From NCBI RefSeq assembly GCF_003060885.1, contig NZ_QAIG01000005.1, positions 787,982-851,981 on the forward strand: a stretch of 64,000 nt of DNA. The letters are read 5' to 3'. Below, piece by piece: positions 17,249 to 26,228 of the stretch. The DNA comes from Pseudomonas sp. HMWF032. GTDB taxonomy: Bacteria > Pseudomonadota > Gammaproteobacteria > Pseudomonadales > Pseudomonadaceae. The translations under genes and the position numbers were made by a program. Each line of letters begins with the position of its first letter. The stretch's first letter is position 1. Below the pieces are notes generated by a model that was not told where the DNA came from, searched no databases, and saw only the letters and a list, made by a program, of their open reading frames with translations.

Positions 17249-18063
17249 GTCAGGGCGTTAGCGTACTCGTAGTGGCCGATGGGCAGGTTGTCCTGGGCCT
17301 TGAAGCTGCGACTGAAGTACTTCTCCATATTGTCCGCGCTGACGCCGTAGGTCATGCGGCCGACCATCTTGCCGACCTTGCGGATCACCCCTGCTTCATA
17401 ACCGCCATAAAGGGCGAGAGCGAAAGGCTGGTTGGGCTGTTTGGCCAGTAGAGCCTTGAGTTCGTCAGGGATCTGCGAGGTGTAGCCGCGCTTGAGCACC
17501 ACAGGCACCGACAACTCTTCGCCCAGGCGTGCCTTGGCGTAGACGCGGCCGAACTGTGCCACGGTGTCGGCCTGTACCAGCTCGCCGGCCTGGTCGGTGT
17601 AGCTGATCACTTCTTCCAGCAGTTTATGTTTCTCAGCTTGGTCGGGGACCAGGAACATGGCGTAGACCACCTGGGCGAACATGGCTGGAATTTGTCCGCC
17701 GACCCCCAGGGCCAGGCCTTGTTTCTTCGCCTCGGCGAAGTCGCCACGGAACATCAGGCGCCACACGTCCTGCAGTTTGGCAGCGTAGATCTCGGCTTCT
17801 TCCGGCTTGCCGGTAAACCCGGTATTGGCCAGTACGGTTTTCTCCAGGGCCTGCGGGTGGGTGGTGGCCATGGTCACTACCCAGTCGGCGTCGGGGAAGG
17901 GGTAGTTGGCACCGAAACCACGGGTCAGTTGCGGCCAGGCTTGGCGCAGCTTGTCGCCTGAATAGTCGTAGGCGCTTTGGTCGTAGGGAAAGGGTTTCCA
18001 GTTGTCGGCGGCGACTGCGCTGAAGCTGCAGGCGGCAAGTAAGGCAATAAGTGTGCGGCGCAT
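17098..18063 (-). CDS. Exported alpha-helical (TPR-like) protein of unknown function
   Basis: This 321-residue protein has a signal peptide (about 1-19, MRRTLIALLAAC...AVAAD) and then a largely helical body with TPR-like features, such as a pair of helices near residues 270-315 (EYANALTYVY ... LKRAVAIKPINAMEALEVAHAQ). It should be periplasmic. The frame is open further upstream, but ATG 18063 starts a clean signal peptide and is preferred. The position next to the GlxA-like regulator matches the PA4437 locus of P. aeruginosa, annotated hypothetical. No enzyme motif is seen. Confidence 0.72.
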   Translation of the reverse strand: MRRTLIALLAACSFSAVAADNWKPFPYDQSAYDYSGDKLRQAWPQLTRGFGANYPFPDADWVVTMATTHPQALEKTVLANTGFTGKPEEAEIYAAKLQDVWRLMFRGDFAEAKKQGLALGVGGQIPAMFAQVVYAMFLVPDQAEKHKLLEEVISYTDQAGELVQADTVAQFGRVYAKARLGEELSVPVVLKRGYTSQIPDELKALLAKQPNQPFALALYGGYEAGVIRKVGKMVGRMTYGVSADNMEKYFSRSFKAQDNLPIGHYEYANALTYVYGDDEQAKALQHLKRAVAIKPINAMEALEVAHAQKMLAQYEQKLAQK

Positions 18064-18198
18064 GGCGATGACCTGATTGTTGTTGTAGGTAGTCCCGCAA
18101 GGGATGCGCCGATCATAGAGTGCTACCTCCCGCGTCCCACCCATCCAAGGATGAGTTGCGCGGGTTTTCACTGCGTCCGATGCCTTTCATGGCCAGCC

Positions 18199-19203
18199 TT
18201 AAGCATGGCTGTCCTTGTGCTGGAACTGGCGGCGGTACTGGTTGGGTGACAGTTCCGTGTGCTGACGAAACAGGCGCGCGAAGAAGCTGGCATCGTCGTA
18301 ACCGACTTCGTAGCTGATGGTCTTGATGCTTTTGCGGGTGGCGCTGAGCAGGCCCTTGGCGGTTTCGATGCGCAGGCGCTGCAGGTAGTGCAGCGGCTTG
18401 TCGCCGGTGGCTGTCTGGAAGCGGCGCATAAAGTTGCGGATACTCATGCCGTGTTCGCGGGCCACATCTTCGAAGCGAAACTTGTCGGCGAAGTGGTCTT
18501 CCAGCCATTGCTGGATTTGCAGGATGGTCATGTCGTGGTGCAGTTTCTGCCCGCCAAAGCCGATGCGACCGGGTGCGTAGTTACGCTGCACTTCATAAAG
18601 AATGTCGCGGGCCACGCCCTGGGCCACGCTGGCGCCGCAGAACCGTTCGATCAGGTAGATATAAAGGTCGCAAGCTGAGGTCACGCCACCGGCGCAGTAA
18701 AGGTTGTCAGCATCCGACAAGTGTTTTTCCTGATTGAGCAGCACCTTGGGGAAACGCTCGGCAAACTCGCTGAAGAAACGCCAGTAGGTGGTAGCTTCCT
18801 TGCCATCGAGCAGGCCAGCCTGGGCCATCCAGAACACGCCGGTAGCCTCTCCGCAGATGGCCGTGCCCGCCGCGTGGCGTTGCTTGAGCCAGCTGAGCAC
18901 CTGCGGATGGCGCTGGCACAGTGCATCGAAATCATCCCAGAAGGCTGGCAGGATGATCACGTCAGCATCGTCCAGCGCGCTGTCGACCGGGATCAGCACA
19001 TCACTGAAACTGCGCACGGGCTTGCCATCCGGGCTGACCAGGTGGATTTCAAAGGTCGGTGTCAGGCCGCGGCCCTGCTGTTTGCCGTAACGTAGGCTGG
19101 CCATGTGGAAGAAGTCTTTGGCCTGCATCAGGGTCGAGGCAAACACGCCCTCGGTGGCAAGAATGCTGACGCGGTGCAGCGGCGCTGGTGACGGATTCGG
19201 CAT
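18199..19203 (-). CDS. GlxA-family AraC-type transcriptional regulator
   Basis: This 334-residue regulator combines an N-terminal DJ-1/PfpI-like amidotransferase-fold domain (about 10-190, with a cysteine in the GTAICGEATG elbow) and a C-terminal AraC pair of helix-turn-helix motifs (about 225-325; FRFEDVAREHGMSIRNFMRRF and YEVGYDDASFFARLFR). Such proteins (GbdR, ArgR, CdhR relatives) usually activate catabolism of quaternary amines or amino acids in Pseudomonas. The neighbouring divergent acyl-CoA dehydrogenase is a candidate target but this is not shown. Confidence 0.85.
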   Translation of the reverse strand: MPNPSPAPLHRVSILATEGVFASTLMQAKDFFHMASLRYGKQQGRGLTPTFEIHLVSPDGKPVRSFSDVLIPVDSALDDADVIILPAFWDDFDALCQRHPQVLSWLKQRHAAGTAICGEATGVFWMAQAGLLDGKEATTYWRFFSEFAERFPKVLLNQEKHLSDADNLYCAGGVTSACDLYIYLIERFCGASVAQGVARDILYEVQRNYAPGRIGFGGQKLHHDMTILQIQQWLEDHFADKFRFEDVAREHGMSIRNFMRRFQTATGDKPLHYLQRLRIETAKGLLSATRKSIKTISYEVGYDDASFFARLFRQHTELSPNQYRRQFQHKDSHA

Positions 19204-19344
19204 ATATATTGTTCTTATTAAGGCTAAGTGGTCATGAGCTGGCTGGATCGTCTTATTTTTTGGCGCTTGTGTCCAGTGTGACCAAGCGTTTGCTTGGCTA
19301 AAGTCGAGGCCACTTTAAAACCGCTCTATCAAGCAGGTGTTGCC

Positions 19345-20481
19345 ATGATCCCCAGAACGATTTTCAGCTCCGAACACGAACAGTTTCGCGACAGCGTGCG
19401 CAAGTTCCTTGAGCAGGAAGCCGTGCCTTTTCACCACCAGTGGGAGAAGGATGGCCATATCGATCGCGCGCTGTGGAGCAAGGCGGGGGAGGCGGGGATG
19501 CTCTGCTCGCATATACCGGAAGAATATGGCGGCATGGCGGCGGATTTTCTCTACAGCACGGTGGTAATCGAGGAGGTCGGTCGCCTGGGGCTGACCGGCA
19601 TTGGTTTCTCGCTGCATTCGGACATCGTCGCCCCCTATATCCTGCATTACGGCAGTGAAGCGCAGAAGCAGCATTACCTGCCCAAACTGGTGTCCGGTGA
19701 GATGGTCACCGCCATCGCCATGACTGAGCCCGGTGCCGGTTCCGACCTCCAGGGCGTGAAAACCACTGCCGTGTTGGAGGGTGATGAGTATGTGATCAAT
19801 GGCTCGAAGACCTTTATCACCAATGGATTCCTCGCTGATCTGGTGATCGTGGTGGCCAAGACCGATCCGAAAGCCGGTGCCAAGGGCACCAGCCTGTTTC
19901 TGGTCGAGGCCAATACCCCGGGTTTCTCCAAGGGCAAGCGTCTGGAAAAGGTCGGTATGAAGGCTCAGGACACCTCCGAGCTGTTCTTCCAGGATGTGCG
20001 CGTGCCCAAAGAAAATCTGTTGGGTCAAGCGGGTATGGGTTTCGCCTACCTGATGCAGGAGTTACCGCAGGAGCGTTTGACTGTCGGGGTAGGGGCTCTG
20101 GCGTCAGCCGAGGCGGCGCTCAAGTGGACGCTTGAATACACCCGTGAGCGCAAGGCCTTCGGCAAGGCAATTGGTGACTTTCAGAACACCCGCTTCAAGT
20201 TGGCGGAGATGGCCACTGAGATTCAAGTTGGTCGTGTGTTTGTCGATCGCTGCCTGGAGTTGCACCTGAATAAGAAACTGGATGTGCCGACCGCCGCGAT
20301 GCTCAAGTACTGGGGGACTGACCTGCAGTGCAAGGTGTTGGATGAGTGTGTGCAGTTGCACGGTGGCTACGGCTATATGTGGGAATACCCGGTGGCGCGT
20401 GCCTGGGCTGATGCGCGGGTGCAGCGTATCTACGCCGGCACAAACGAGATCATGAAAGAGATCATCGCCCGCTCGCTGTGA
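19345..20481 (+). CDS. Acyl-CoA dehydrogenase, long-chain/isovaleryl-type catalytic site
   Basis: This 378-residue FAD enzyme catalyses alpha-beta dehydrogenation of acyl-CoA, passing electrons to ETF. FAD/substrate motifs are present (AMTEPGAGSDLQG near 125-137, FITNG at 157-161). The C-terminal YAGTNEIM has alanine (A364) where medium- and short-chain enzymes carry the catalytic glutamate. The glutamate E243 in QELPQERL instead matches the relocated base of long-chain and isovaleryl-CoA dehydrogenases. ATG 19345 has AGG upstream and is chosen over a TTG at 19294. It is divergent from the GlxA regulator, and a terminator follows. Confidence 0.88.
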   Translation: MIPRTIFSSEHEQFRDSVRKFLEQEAVPFHHQWEKDGHIDRALWSKAGEAGMLCSHIPEEYGGMAADFLYSTVVIEEVGRLGLTGIGFSLHSDIVAPYILHYGSEAQKQHYLPKLVSGEMVTAIAMTEPGAGSDLQGVKTTAVLEGDEYVINGSKTFITNGFLADLVIVVAKTDPKAGAKGTSLFLVEANTPGFSKGKRLEKVGMKAQDTSELFFQDVRVPKENLLGQAGMGFAYLMQELPQERLTVGVGALASAEAALKWTLEYTRERKAFGKAIGDFQNTRFKLAEMATEIQVGRVFVDRCLELHLNKKLDVPTAAMLKYWGTDLQCKVLDECVQLHGGYGYMWEYPVARAWADARVQRIYAGTNEIMKEIIARSL

Positions 20482-20494
20482 TCATGCGTTGAGT

Positions 20495-20523
20495 AAAAAG
20501 CCCGGTAATCGCCGGGCTTTTTT
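20495..20523. terminator. Bidirectional terminator after the acyl-CoA dehydrogenase
   Basis: AAAAGCCCGG (20496-20505) pairs with CCGGGCTTTT (20512-20521) around a 6-base loop, with a following T-run. It lies between the convergent acyl-CoA dehydrogenase and aldo/keto reductase genes. Confidence 0.85.
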
Positions 20524-20539
20524 ATGTCTCTGGTATCGG

Positions 20540-21577
20540 TCAGGGTGCCGGGTTGGGCTGGGCTTTGTGGATCGCCTCGATGCAGGCCATTACCTCGGCG
20601 GACAGTGTCAGCTCGCTGCTGGCCAGGTTGCAGTCCAGTTGCTCCAGGCTGGTTGCGCCGATGATGTTGCTGGTGACGAAGGGTTGTGTGGTAACAAAGG
20701 CCAGGGCCATCTGCGCTGGATCCAGGCCATGTTTGCGCGCTAGATCGACGTAACGTGCGCAAGCGCTTTCCGATTCCGGATTGGTGTAGCGAGCAAAGCG
20801 GTTGAACAGGCTGATCCGTGCATTGGCTGGGCGTGCGCCGTCTGCGTACTTGCCGCTGAGCATGCCGAAGGCCAGGGGGGAGTAGGCGAGAAGGCCGCAT
20901 TGTTCACGGATGGCGATTTCCGCCAGGCCCACTTCGAAGCTGCGGTTAAGCAGGTTGTAGGGGTTTTGAATCGATACGCTGCGCGGCCAGCCGCGTTGCT
21001 CTGCCAGCTGCAGGAACTTCATGGTGCCCCACGGCGTTTCATTGGACAGGCCAATATGGCGAATTTTTCCGGCTTTGACCTGCTCGTCCAGGGCTTCGAG
21101 GGTTTCCTCCAAAGGCGTGTATTCGCTGTGCTGGTGGCGATAGCCGAGTTGGCCGAAGAAGTTGGTTGGGCGTTCCGGCCAGTGCAGCTGATAGAGGTCG
21201 ATCCAGTCGGTCTGCAGGCGTTTGAGGCTGGCATCCAGCGCTGCAACGATGTGCGCACGGTTATGTTTGAGTTGGCCGTCGCGGATGTAGCTGATGCCAT
21301 TACCTGGGCCGGCGATCTTGCTGGCCAGCACCCAGTCATTACGATCACCGCGTTGTTGGAAGTAGTCACCGATGATCTGTTCGGTCTTGCTGTAGGTCTC
21401 GGCACGCGGGGGCACTGGATACATTTCCGCCGTATCGATGAAATTCACCCCGTAAGCCTTGGCGCGTTCGATCTGGGCGAAACCCTCGCTGGCACTGTTC
21501 TGCTCGCCCCAGGTCATGGTGCCCAGGCACAGGCTGCTGACCTTGAGATCGGTACGGCCGAGTTGACGGTAATCCAT
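20540..21577 (-). CDS. Aldo/keto reductase, Tas-type
   Basis: This 345-residue NADP(H)-dependent reductase has a TIM-barrel AKR catalytic tetrad: D48 and Y53 in FIDTAEMY, K87 in LASKI, and H132 in LHWPE. The C-terminal NIIGATSLEQL segment fits the cofactor-binding loop. The pattern and the HWPERP region resemble Tas, whose natural substrate is unknown. The frame is open to 21640, but ATG 21577 has GGAG upstream and the standard start. In P. aeruginosa an orthologous gene sits next to rplM, as here. Confidence 0.87.
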   Translation of the reverse strand: MDYRQLGRTDLKVSSLCLGTMTWGEQNSASEGFAQIERAKAYGVNFIDTAEMYPVPPRAETYSKTEQIIGDYFQQRGDRNDWVLASKIAGPGNGISYIRDGQLKHNRAHIVAALDASLKRLQTDWIDLYQLHWPERPTNFFGQLGYRHQHSEYTPLEETLEALDEQVKAGKIRHIGLSNETPWGTMKFLQLAEQRGWPRSVSIQNPYNLLNRSFEVGLAEIAIREQCGLLAYSPLAFGMLSGKYADGARPANARISLFNRFARYTNPESESACARYVDLARKHGLDPAQMALAFVTTQPFVTSNIIGATSLEQLDCNLASSELTLSAEVMACIEAIHKAQPNPAP

Positions 21578-21756
21578 TGCAAGCTCCTTGAATAAAGTGG
21601 GTTGGCATAATCGTGTTGAAATTCTCCGCGCAATCTGCATAATTGCGCACCTCTTTCTGCAGTGGAAGTGATGCGCCGCCTGCCGAAGAATCTTGCCGTA
21701 TTACGGACGCGCTGACCCGAGCCCCCGATAGCGCCTGTTTTCGGCTGCCTTTGACC

Positions 21757-21785
21757 TTGTCAAAGTACGCACTATTCAGTAAGAT
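21757..21785 (+). promoter_or_regulatory. Predicted sigma70 promoter of rplM-rpsI
   Basis: TTGTCA (21757-21762) and TAAGAT (21780-21785) are separated by 17 bases. This leaves about 40 bases of leader before the rplM start, which is a normal distance. The alternative pair TTGACC (21751-21756) and TATTCA (21773-21778), spaced 16, is close by. Confidence 0.55.
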
Positions 21786-21827
21786 CCGCCGTCTTATTTA
21801 TCAGGGCGGCCCCTGAGGCTATAAAGA

Positions 21828-22256
21828 ATGAAAACTTTTACTGCTAAACCGGAAACAGTTAAGCGCGACTGGTTTGTCGTCGACGCTGCAGGTCAGACCC
21901 TGGGTCGTCTGGCTACCGAAGTTGCAAGCCGTCTGCGTGGCAAGCACAAGCCTGAATACACTCCGCACGTTGATACTGGCGACTATATCGTCATCATCAA
22001 TGCCGAGCAGATTCGTGTTACTGGTGCCAAAACCACTGACAAGATGTACTACTCCCACTCCGGTTTTCCGGGCGGCATCAAGTCGATCAACTTTGAAAAG
22101 CTGATCGCTAAAGCCCCTGAGCGCGTGATCGAGACTGCGGTAAAAGGCATGCTGCCGAAGAACCCGCTGGGTCGCGACATGTACCGTAAGCTGAAAGTCT
22201 ATGCGGGTGCTGCTCACCCTCATACCGCTCAGCAGCCCCAAGAACTGAAGATTTAA
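21828..22256 (+). CDS. rplM: 50S ribosomal protein L13
   Basis: This 142-residue protein is the full-length bacterial L13, an early 23S rRNA-binding protein of the large subunit. The opening ([19 protein letters not shown]) and the conserved YSHSGFPGG region with [11 protein letters not shown] are typical. It is followed 14 bases later by rpsI, the standard L13-S9 pair, under a shared promoter upstream and a strong terminator after rpsI. In E. coli L13 represses this operon; a similar feedback is possible here but not visible in sequence. Confidence 0.98.
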   Translation: MKTFTAKPETVKRDWFVVDAAGQTLGRLATEVASRLRGKHKPEYTPHVDTGDYIVIINAEQIRVTGAKTTDKMYYSHSGFPGGIKSINFEKLIAKAPERVIETAVKGMLPKNPLGRDMYRKLKVYAGAAHPHTAQQPQELKI

Positions 22257-22270
22257 CGGAATAGTTCATT

Positions 22271-22663
22271 ATGTCGGCGACTCAAAATTACGGCACTGGC
22301 CGTCGCAAGACTGCAACCGCTCGCGTTTTCCTGCGTGCTGGTACTGGCAAAATCTCCATCAACAATCGTGCTCTCGATACCTTCTTCGGTCGCGAAACTG
22401 CCCGCATGGTAGTTCGTCAGCCGCTGGAGCTGGTTGAGATGGTCGAGAAATTCGACGTTTACGTTACTGTTGTTGGTGGTGGTGTAAGTGGTCAAGCTGG
22501 CGCAATCCGCCACGGTATCACTCGCGCTCTGATGGACTACGACGAGGCTCTGCGTCCGGCTCTGCGTAAAGCAGGTTTCGTGACTCGCGATGCACGTGAA
22601 GTTGAGCGTAAGAAGGTTGGTCTGCGTAAAGCGCGTAAGCGTCCGCAGTACTCCAAGCGTTAA
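22271..22663 (+). CDS. rpsI: 30S ribosomal protein S9
   Basis: This 130-residue protein is full-length S9, which reaches the decoding centre and touches the P-site tRNA through its basic C-terminal tail. The [15 protein letters not shown] opening, the [15 protein letters not shown] loop and the [17 protein letters not shown] tail with terminal KR are all present. It is the second gene of the rplM operon, and a hairpin terminator follows within 20 bases. Confidence 0.98.
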   Translation: MSATQNYGTGRRKTATARVFLRAGTGKISINNRALDTFFGRETARMVVRQPLELVEMVEKFDVYVTVVGGGVSGQAGAIRHGITRALMDYDEALRPALRKAGFVTRDAREVERKKVGLRKARKRPQYSKR

Positions 22664-22680
22664 TTCGCTACCTGCGTTCA

Positions 22681-22718
22681 AAAAAACGCCCAGCACCATT
22701 CGGAGCTGGGCGTTTTTT
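22681..22718 (+). terminator. Intrinsic terminator after rpsI
   Basis: AAAAAACGCCCAGC (22681-22694) pairs with GCTGGGCGTTTTTT (22705-22718) around a 10-base loop, with a T7 run. This ends the rplM-rpsI transcript. Confidence 0.92.
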
Positions 22719-22919
22719 TATGGGTGTCGAAAGCTTGTGCGGCATCATGCCGCATCCGCGGATGCCCTGATTTGTAAGGGGTTGAGTCTGTTGTCCGTGG
22801 GTAATTACCTTGTCAGTAAAGGGGCTTTTCTTTACCATTTGGCAAATTTTTTGCGCGACTCGATTTTTACCTAGTATAGGCCTGACCAACAGGCCATAAA
22901 GCTGATGGGAGACGACTGA

Positions 22920-23513
22920 ATGAGCAATGACGGCGTGAATGCAGGCCGGCGTCGCTTTCTGGTAGCGGCCACCTCTGTGGTGGGCGCTGCAGGAGCGGTG
23001 GGTGCCGCGGTCCCGTTCGTGGGGTCCTGGTTCCCAAGCGCCAAGGCTAAAGCTGCCGGAGCACCCGTTAAGGTGAACGTCAGCAAAATTGAGCCGGGCC
23101 AGCAGATGGTTGCTGAGTGGCGGGGGCAGCCGGTTTTTATCGTGCGCCGTACCGAGGAAATTCTCAGTAATCTGGTGAAAATCGAGGGTCAGTTGGCTGA
23201 CTTCGATTCCAAGGCATCGGAACAACCGAGCTATGTCGACCCGAAAACCCGCTCAATCAAACCAGAGGTTTTGCTGCTGGTAGGCCTGTGTACTCACCTG
23301 GGTTGTGCGCCATCCTTCCGTCCGGAAGTGGCCCCGGCGGATCTGGGTGCAGACTGGGTTGGTGGCTATTTCTGCCCATGCCACGGTTCGCGCTACGACC
23401 TCGCAGGGCGTGTCTACAAGGCTCAGCCGGCACCCTTGAATCTGCCTGTACCGCCGCACACGTATGAGTCGGATGATGTAATCATCATCGGTGTGGATCA
23501 GGAGAAAGCATGA
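22920..23513 (+). CDS. petA: Ubiquinol-cytochrome c reductase Rieske iron-sulfur subunit
   Basis: This 197-residue Rieske protein of the cytochrome bc1 complex passes electrons from ubiquinol to cytochrome c1. The 2Fe-2S ligands are C124 and H126 (CTHLGC) and C152 and H155 (CPCHG), with the disulfide pair C129 and C154. A twin-arginine region (RRRFL, residues 10-14) and hydrophobic segment (about 14-36) form a Tat-inserted membrane anchor. Its stop overlaps the petB start by four bases. A weak promoter (TTGCGC 22851, TATAGG 22875) may lie upstream. Confidence 0.96.
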   Translation: MSNDGVNAGRRRFLVAATSVVGAAGAVGAAVPFVGSWFPSAKAKAAGAPVKVNVSKIEPGQQMVAEWRGQPVFIVRRTEEILSNLVKIEGQLADFDSKASEQPSYVDPKTRSIKPEVLLLVGLCTHLGCAPSFRPEVAPADLGADWVGGYFCPCHGSRYDLAGRVYKAQPAPLNLPVPPHTYESDDVIIIGVDQEKA

Positions 23514-24724
23514 TGAATAAATTCATGGAATGGGTCGATGCGCGCTTTCCCGCGACCAAAATGTGGGAAGACCATCTCTCCAAGTATTACGCGCCAAAGA
23601 ACTTCAACTTCTTCTACTTCTTCGGCTCCCTGGCATTGTTGGTTCTGGTTAACCAGATCGTTACCGGTGTCTGGCTGACCATGAGCTATAACCCGTCGGC
23701 TGAAGAGGCGTTTGCTTCGGTCGAGTACATCATGCGTGATGTGGAGTACGGCTGGATTCTGCGCTACATGCATTCCACCGGTGCTTCGGCGTTCTTCGTG
23801 GTGGTCTACCTGCATATGTTCCGCGGTCTGCTTTACGGCTCTTATCAGAAGCCGCGTGAGTTGGTGTGGATCTTCGGCATGCTGATCTACCTGATGCTCA
23901 TGGCTGAGGCCTTCATGGGTTACCTGTTGCCGTGGGGCCAGATGTCCTACTGGGGTGCCCAGGTAATCATCTCGCTGTTCGGTGCCATTCCGGTGATCGG
24001 TGCGGATCTGACTCAGTGGATTCGCGGTGACTACCTGATTTCCGGTATCACCTTGAACCGCTTCTTCGCCCTGCACGTTGTGGCTCTGCCGATCGTAATT
24101 CTCGGCTTGGTGGTGTTACACATCCTGGCGTTGCACGAAGTGGGTTCAAACAACCCAGACGGCGTCGACATCAAGAAGAAAAAGGGCGAAAACGGCATTC
24201 CGCTCGACGGCATCGCCTTCCACCCGTACTACACCGTTAAAGATATCGTCGGTGTTGTGGTGTTCCTGTTTGTCTTCTGCTTCGTGATCTTCTTCTTCCC
24301 GGAAATGGGTGGCTATTTCCTCGAGAAGCCGAACTTCGAAGCGGCCAACCCGTTCAAGACCCCCGCGCATATTGCGCCGGTTTGGTACTTCACCCCGTTC
24401 TACGCGATTCTGCGTGCGGTGCCAGACAAGCTGCTGGGTGTTATTGCCATGGGTGCGGCTATTGCAGTGCTGTTCGTGCTGCCATGGCTGGATCGTAGTC
24501 CGGTCAAGTCGATGCGTTACAAGGGCTGGATGAGCAAGGTCTGGCTGCTGATCTTCTGCGTGTCCTTCGTGATTCTGGGCGTGTTGGGTGTGCTGGCTCC
24601 GACGCCGGGCCGTACGCTGTTGTCGCAGGTATGTACCTTCCTGTACTTCGCGTACTTCATCCTGATGCCGTTCTACACCAAACTCGAGAAGACCAAACCG
24701 GTTCCGGAAAGGGTGACTGGCTGA
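23510..24724 (+). CDS. petB: Cytochrome b of the bc1 complex
   Basis: This 404-residue membrane protein carries the two haem b groups and the Qo and Qi sites. Haem histidines H88/H102 and H189/H204 are visible in the second and fourth membrane helices. The Qo motif is PVWY (290-293) instead of the mitochondrial PEWY; PVWY is the form I know from beta- and gammaproteobacteria. About eight membrane segments are present. The start overlaps petA's stop (ATGATG; the second ATG is also possible), with GGAG upstream. It overlaps petC by one base. Confidence 0.96.
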   Translation: MMNKFMEWVDARFPATKMWEDHLSKYYAPKNFNFFYFFGSLALLVLVNQIVTGVWLTMSYNPSAEEAFASVEYIMRDVEYGWILRYMHSTGASAFFVVVYLHMFRGLLYGSYQKPRELVWIFGMLIYLMLMAEAFMGYLLPWGQMSYWGAQVIISLFGAIPVIGADLTQWIRGDYLISGITLNRFFALHVVALPIVILGLVVLHILALHEVGSNNPDGVDIKKKKGENGIPLDGIAFHPYYTVKDIVGVVVFLFVFCFVIFFFPEMGGYFLEKPNFEAANPFKTPAHIAPVWYFTPFYAILRAVPDKLLGVIAMGAAIAVLFVLPWLDRSPVKSMRYKGWMSKVWLLIFCVSFVILGVLGVLAPTPGRTLLSQVCTFLYFAYFILMPFYTKLEKTKPVPERVTG

Positions 24725-25506
24725 TGAAAAAGCATTTTGCAGCATTAATTATTGCGCTTCTGCCAGGCCTGGGTTTTGCCGCTGGTGGTGTTGAGTATCC
24801 ACTGGACAAGGTTGATATCGATCTGGCAGACAAGGTGGCTCTGCAAGATGGTGCTCGTACCTTCGCCAACTACTGCATGGGTTGCCATTCGGCCCAATAC
24901 CAGCGCTATGAGCGCGTCGCCAATGATTTGGGGATCCCGCATGAGGTCATGCTGGAAAACCTGGTTTTCAACGGCGCCAAGATTGGCGAGCACATGAAAA
25001 TCGGCATGAAGCCGGCAGACGCCAAGGCCTGGTTCGGCGCGGCGCCGCCTGACCTGACCCTGGTCGCTCGTGTACGTGGTAACGACTGGTTGTACACCTA
25101 CCTGCGCACCTTCTATGAAGACACTGCGCGTCCGCTGGGTGCCAACAACAAGGTGTTCCCGAATGTGGGCATGCCGAACGTGTTGGTGGCCCTGCAGGGC
25201 CGTCAATACATCGGTTGCAAGCAGGTTCAAGTGGTTGAGGATGGCAAGAAGCTGTTCGATCCGCTGACCGGCACGCCGATCACCCACGAGGCCTGTGATC
25301 AACTGACCATCGAGCCTAAGACTGGCCAGTTGAGCACTGAAGAGTTCGATGAAAAGATCCAGAACCTGGTGACCTTCCTCGCCTACTCGGCCAATCCGGT
25401 CAAATTGCAAAGTCAGCGTATCGGTACCTACGTTCTGCTGTATCTTGCCTTCTTCTTCGTGTTCGCCTATCTGCTCAAGCGCGAATATTGGAAGGACGTG
25501 CATTAA
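24724..25506 (+). CDS. petC: Cytochrome c1
   Basis: This 260-residue membrane-anchored c-type cytochrome takes electrons from the Rieske protein and hands them to soluble cytochrome c. It has a signal peptide (about 1-19), a haem-binding CMGCH (C51, C54, H55), a VGMPNVL segment providing the likely methionine ligand, and one C-terminal membrane helix (about 232-250) with a basic cytoplasmic tail. The ATG at 24724 overlaps petB's stop by one base. A strong hairpin follows. Confidence 0.96.
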   Translation: MKKHFAALIIALLPGLGFAAGGVEYPLDKVDIDLADKVALQDGARTFANYCMGCHSAQYQRYERVANDLGIPHEVMLENLVFNGAKIGEHMKIGMKPADAKAWFGAAPPDLTLVARVRGNDWLYTYLRTFYEDTARPLGANNKVFPNVGMPNVLVALQGRQYIGCKQVQVVEDGKKLFDPLTGTPITHEACDQLTIEPKTGQLSTEEFDEKIQNLVTFLAYSANPVKLQSQRIGTYVLLYLAFFFVFAYLLKREYWKDVH

Positions 25507-25527
25507 TCCTTTGCATCTCCGCTGTTG

Positions 25528-25560
25528 ACCTGCGCGCCCCTTTGGGCGCGCAGGTCTTTC
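25528..25560 (+). terminator. Intrinsic terminator after petC
   Basis: ACCTGCGCGCCC (25528-25539) and GGGCGCGCAGGT (25544-25555) form a perfect 12-bp stem with a CTTT loop, followed by CTTTC. It sits 22 bases after the petC stop and before sspA. Confidence 0.75.
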
Positions 25561-25595
25561 TGCTTCACATAACTTTATAAGCGAGGAGGATCGCC

Positions 25596-26213
25596 ATGGG
25601 CGTGACCAATCGGTTGGCCTGTTACTCCGACCCCGCCGACCACTATTCCCACCGCGTACGCATTGTGCTCGCCGAGAAGGGTGTCAGCGCCGAAATCATC
25701 AGTGTCGAGAAGGATCGCTACCCGGCCAAGCTGCTGGAGGTTAATCCCTACGCCAGCCTGCCAACGCTGGTGGATCGTGATCTGGCGCTGTATGAGTCAA
25801 CGGTGGTGATGGAATATCTGGATGAGCGTTACCCGCATCCGCCGTTGTTGCCGGTGTATCCGGTGGCGCGTGCGAATAGCCGGCTGCTGATTCATCGTAT
25901 CCAGCGTGACTGGTGTGCTCAGGTTGACCTGATTCTTGATCCGCGTAGCAAGGAGGCGGCCCGTGCTTTGGCGCGCAAGGAGTTGCGCGAGAGTTTGACT
26001 GGCGTGTCGCCGCTGTTCGCTGATAAGCCGTATTTTCTCAGTGACGAGTTGAGCCTGGTCGACTGCTGCCTGCTGCCCATTCTTTGGCGTTTGCCGATTC
26101 TGGGAATAGAGTTGCCAAAGCCGGCCAAACCGTTGCTCGATTACATGGAGCGTCAGTTTGCCCGTGAGGCATTTCAGATCAGCTTGTCACCTGCTGAACG
26201 TGACATGCGTTAA
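25596..26213 (+). CDS. sspA: Stringent starvation protein A
   Basis: This 205-residue protein has a GST-like fold (thioredoxin-like N domain, about 8-85; helical C domain, about 90-200) without GST activity. SspA binds RNA polymerase and alters promoter choice under starvation and stress. The opening [20 protein letters not shown] and the [18 protein letters not shown] segment are family typical. It has a strong AGGAGG-type ribosome site and is followed by sspB at 15 bases, the usual sspAB pair downstream of the bc1 genes in Pseudomonas. Confidence 0.95.
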   Translation: MGVTNRLACYSDPADHYSHRVRIVLAEKGVSAEIISVEKDRYPAKLLEVNPYASLPTLVDRDLALYESTVVMEYLDERYPHPPLLPVYPVARANSRLLIHRIQRDWCAQVDLILDPRSKEAARALARKELRESLTGVSPLFADKPYFLSDELSLVDCCLLPILWRLPILGIELPKPAKPLLDYMERQFAREAFQISLSPAERDMR

Positions 26214-26228
26214 CCCAAGGAGGTTGTC

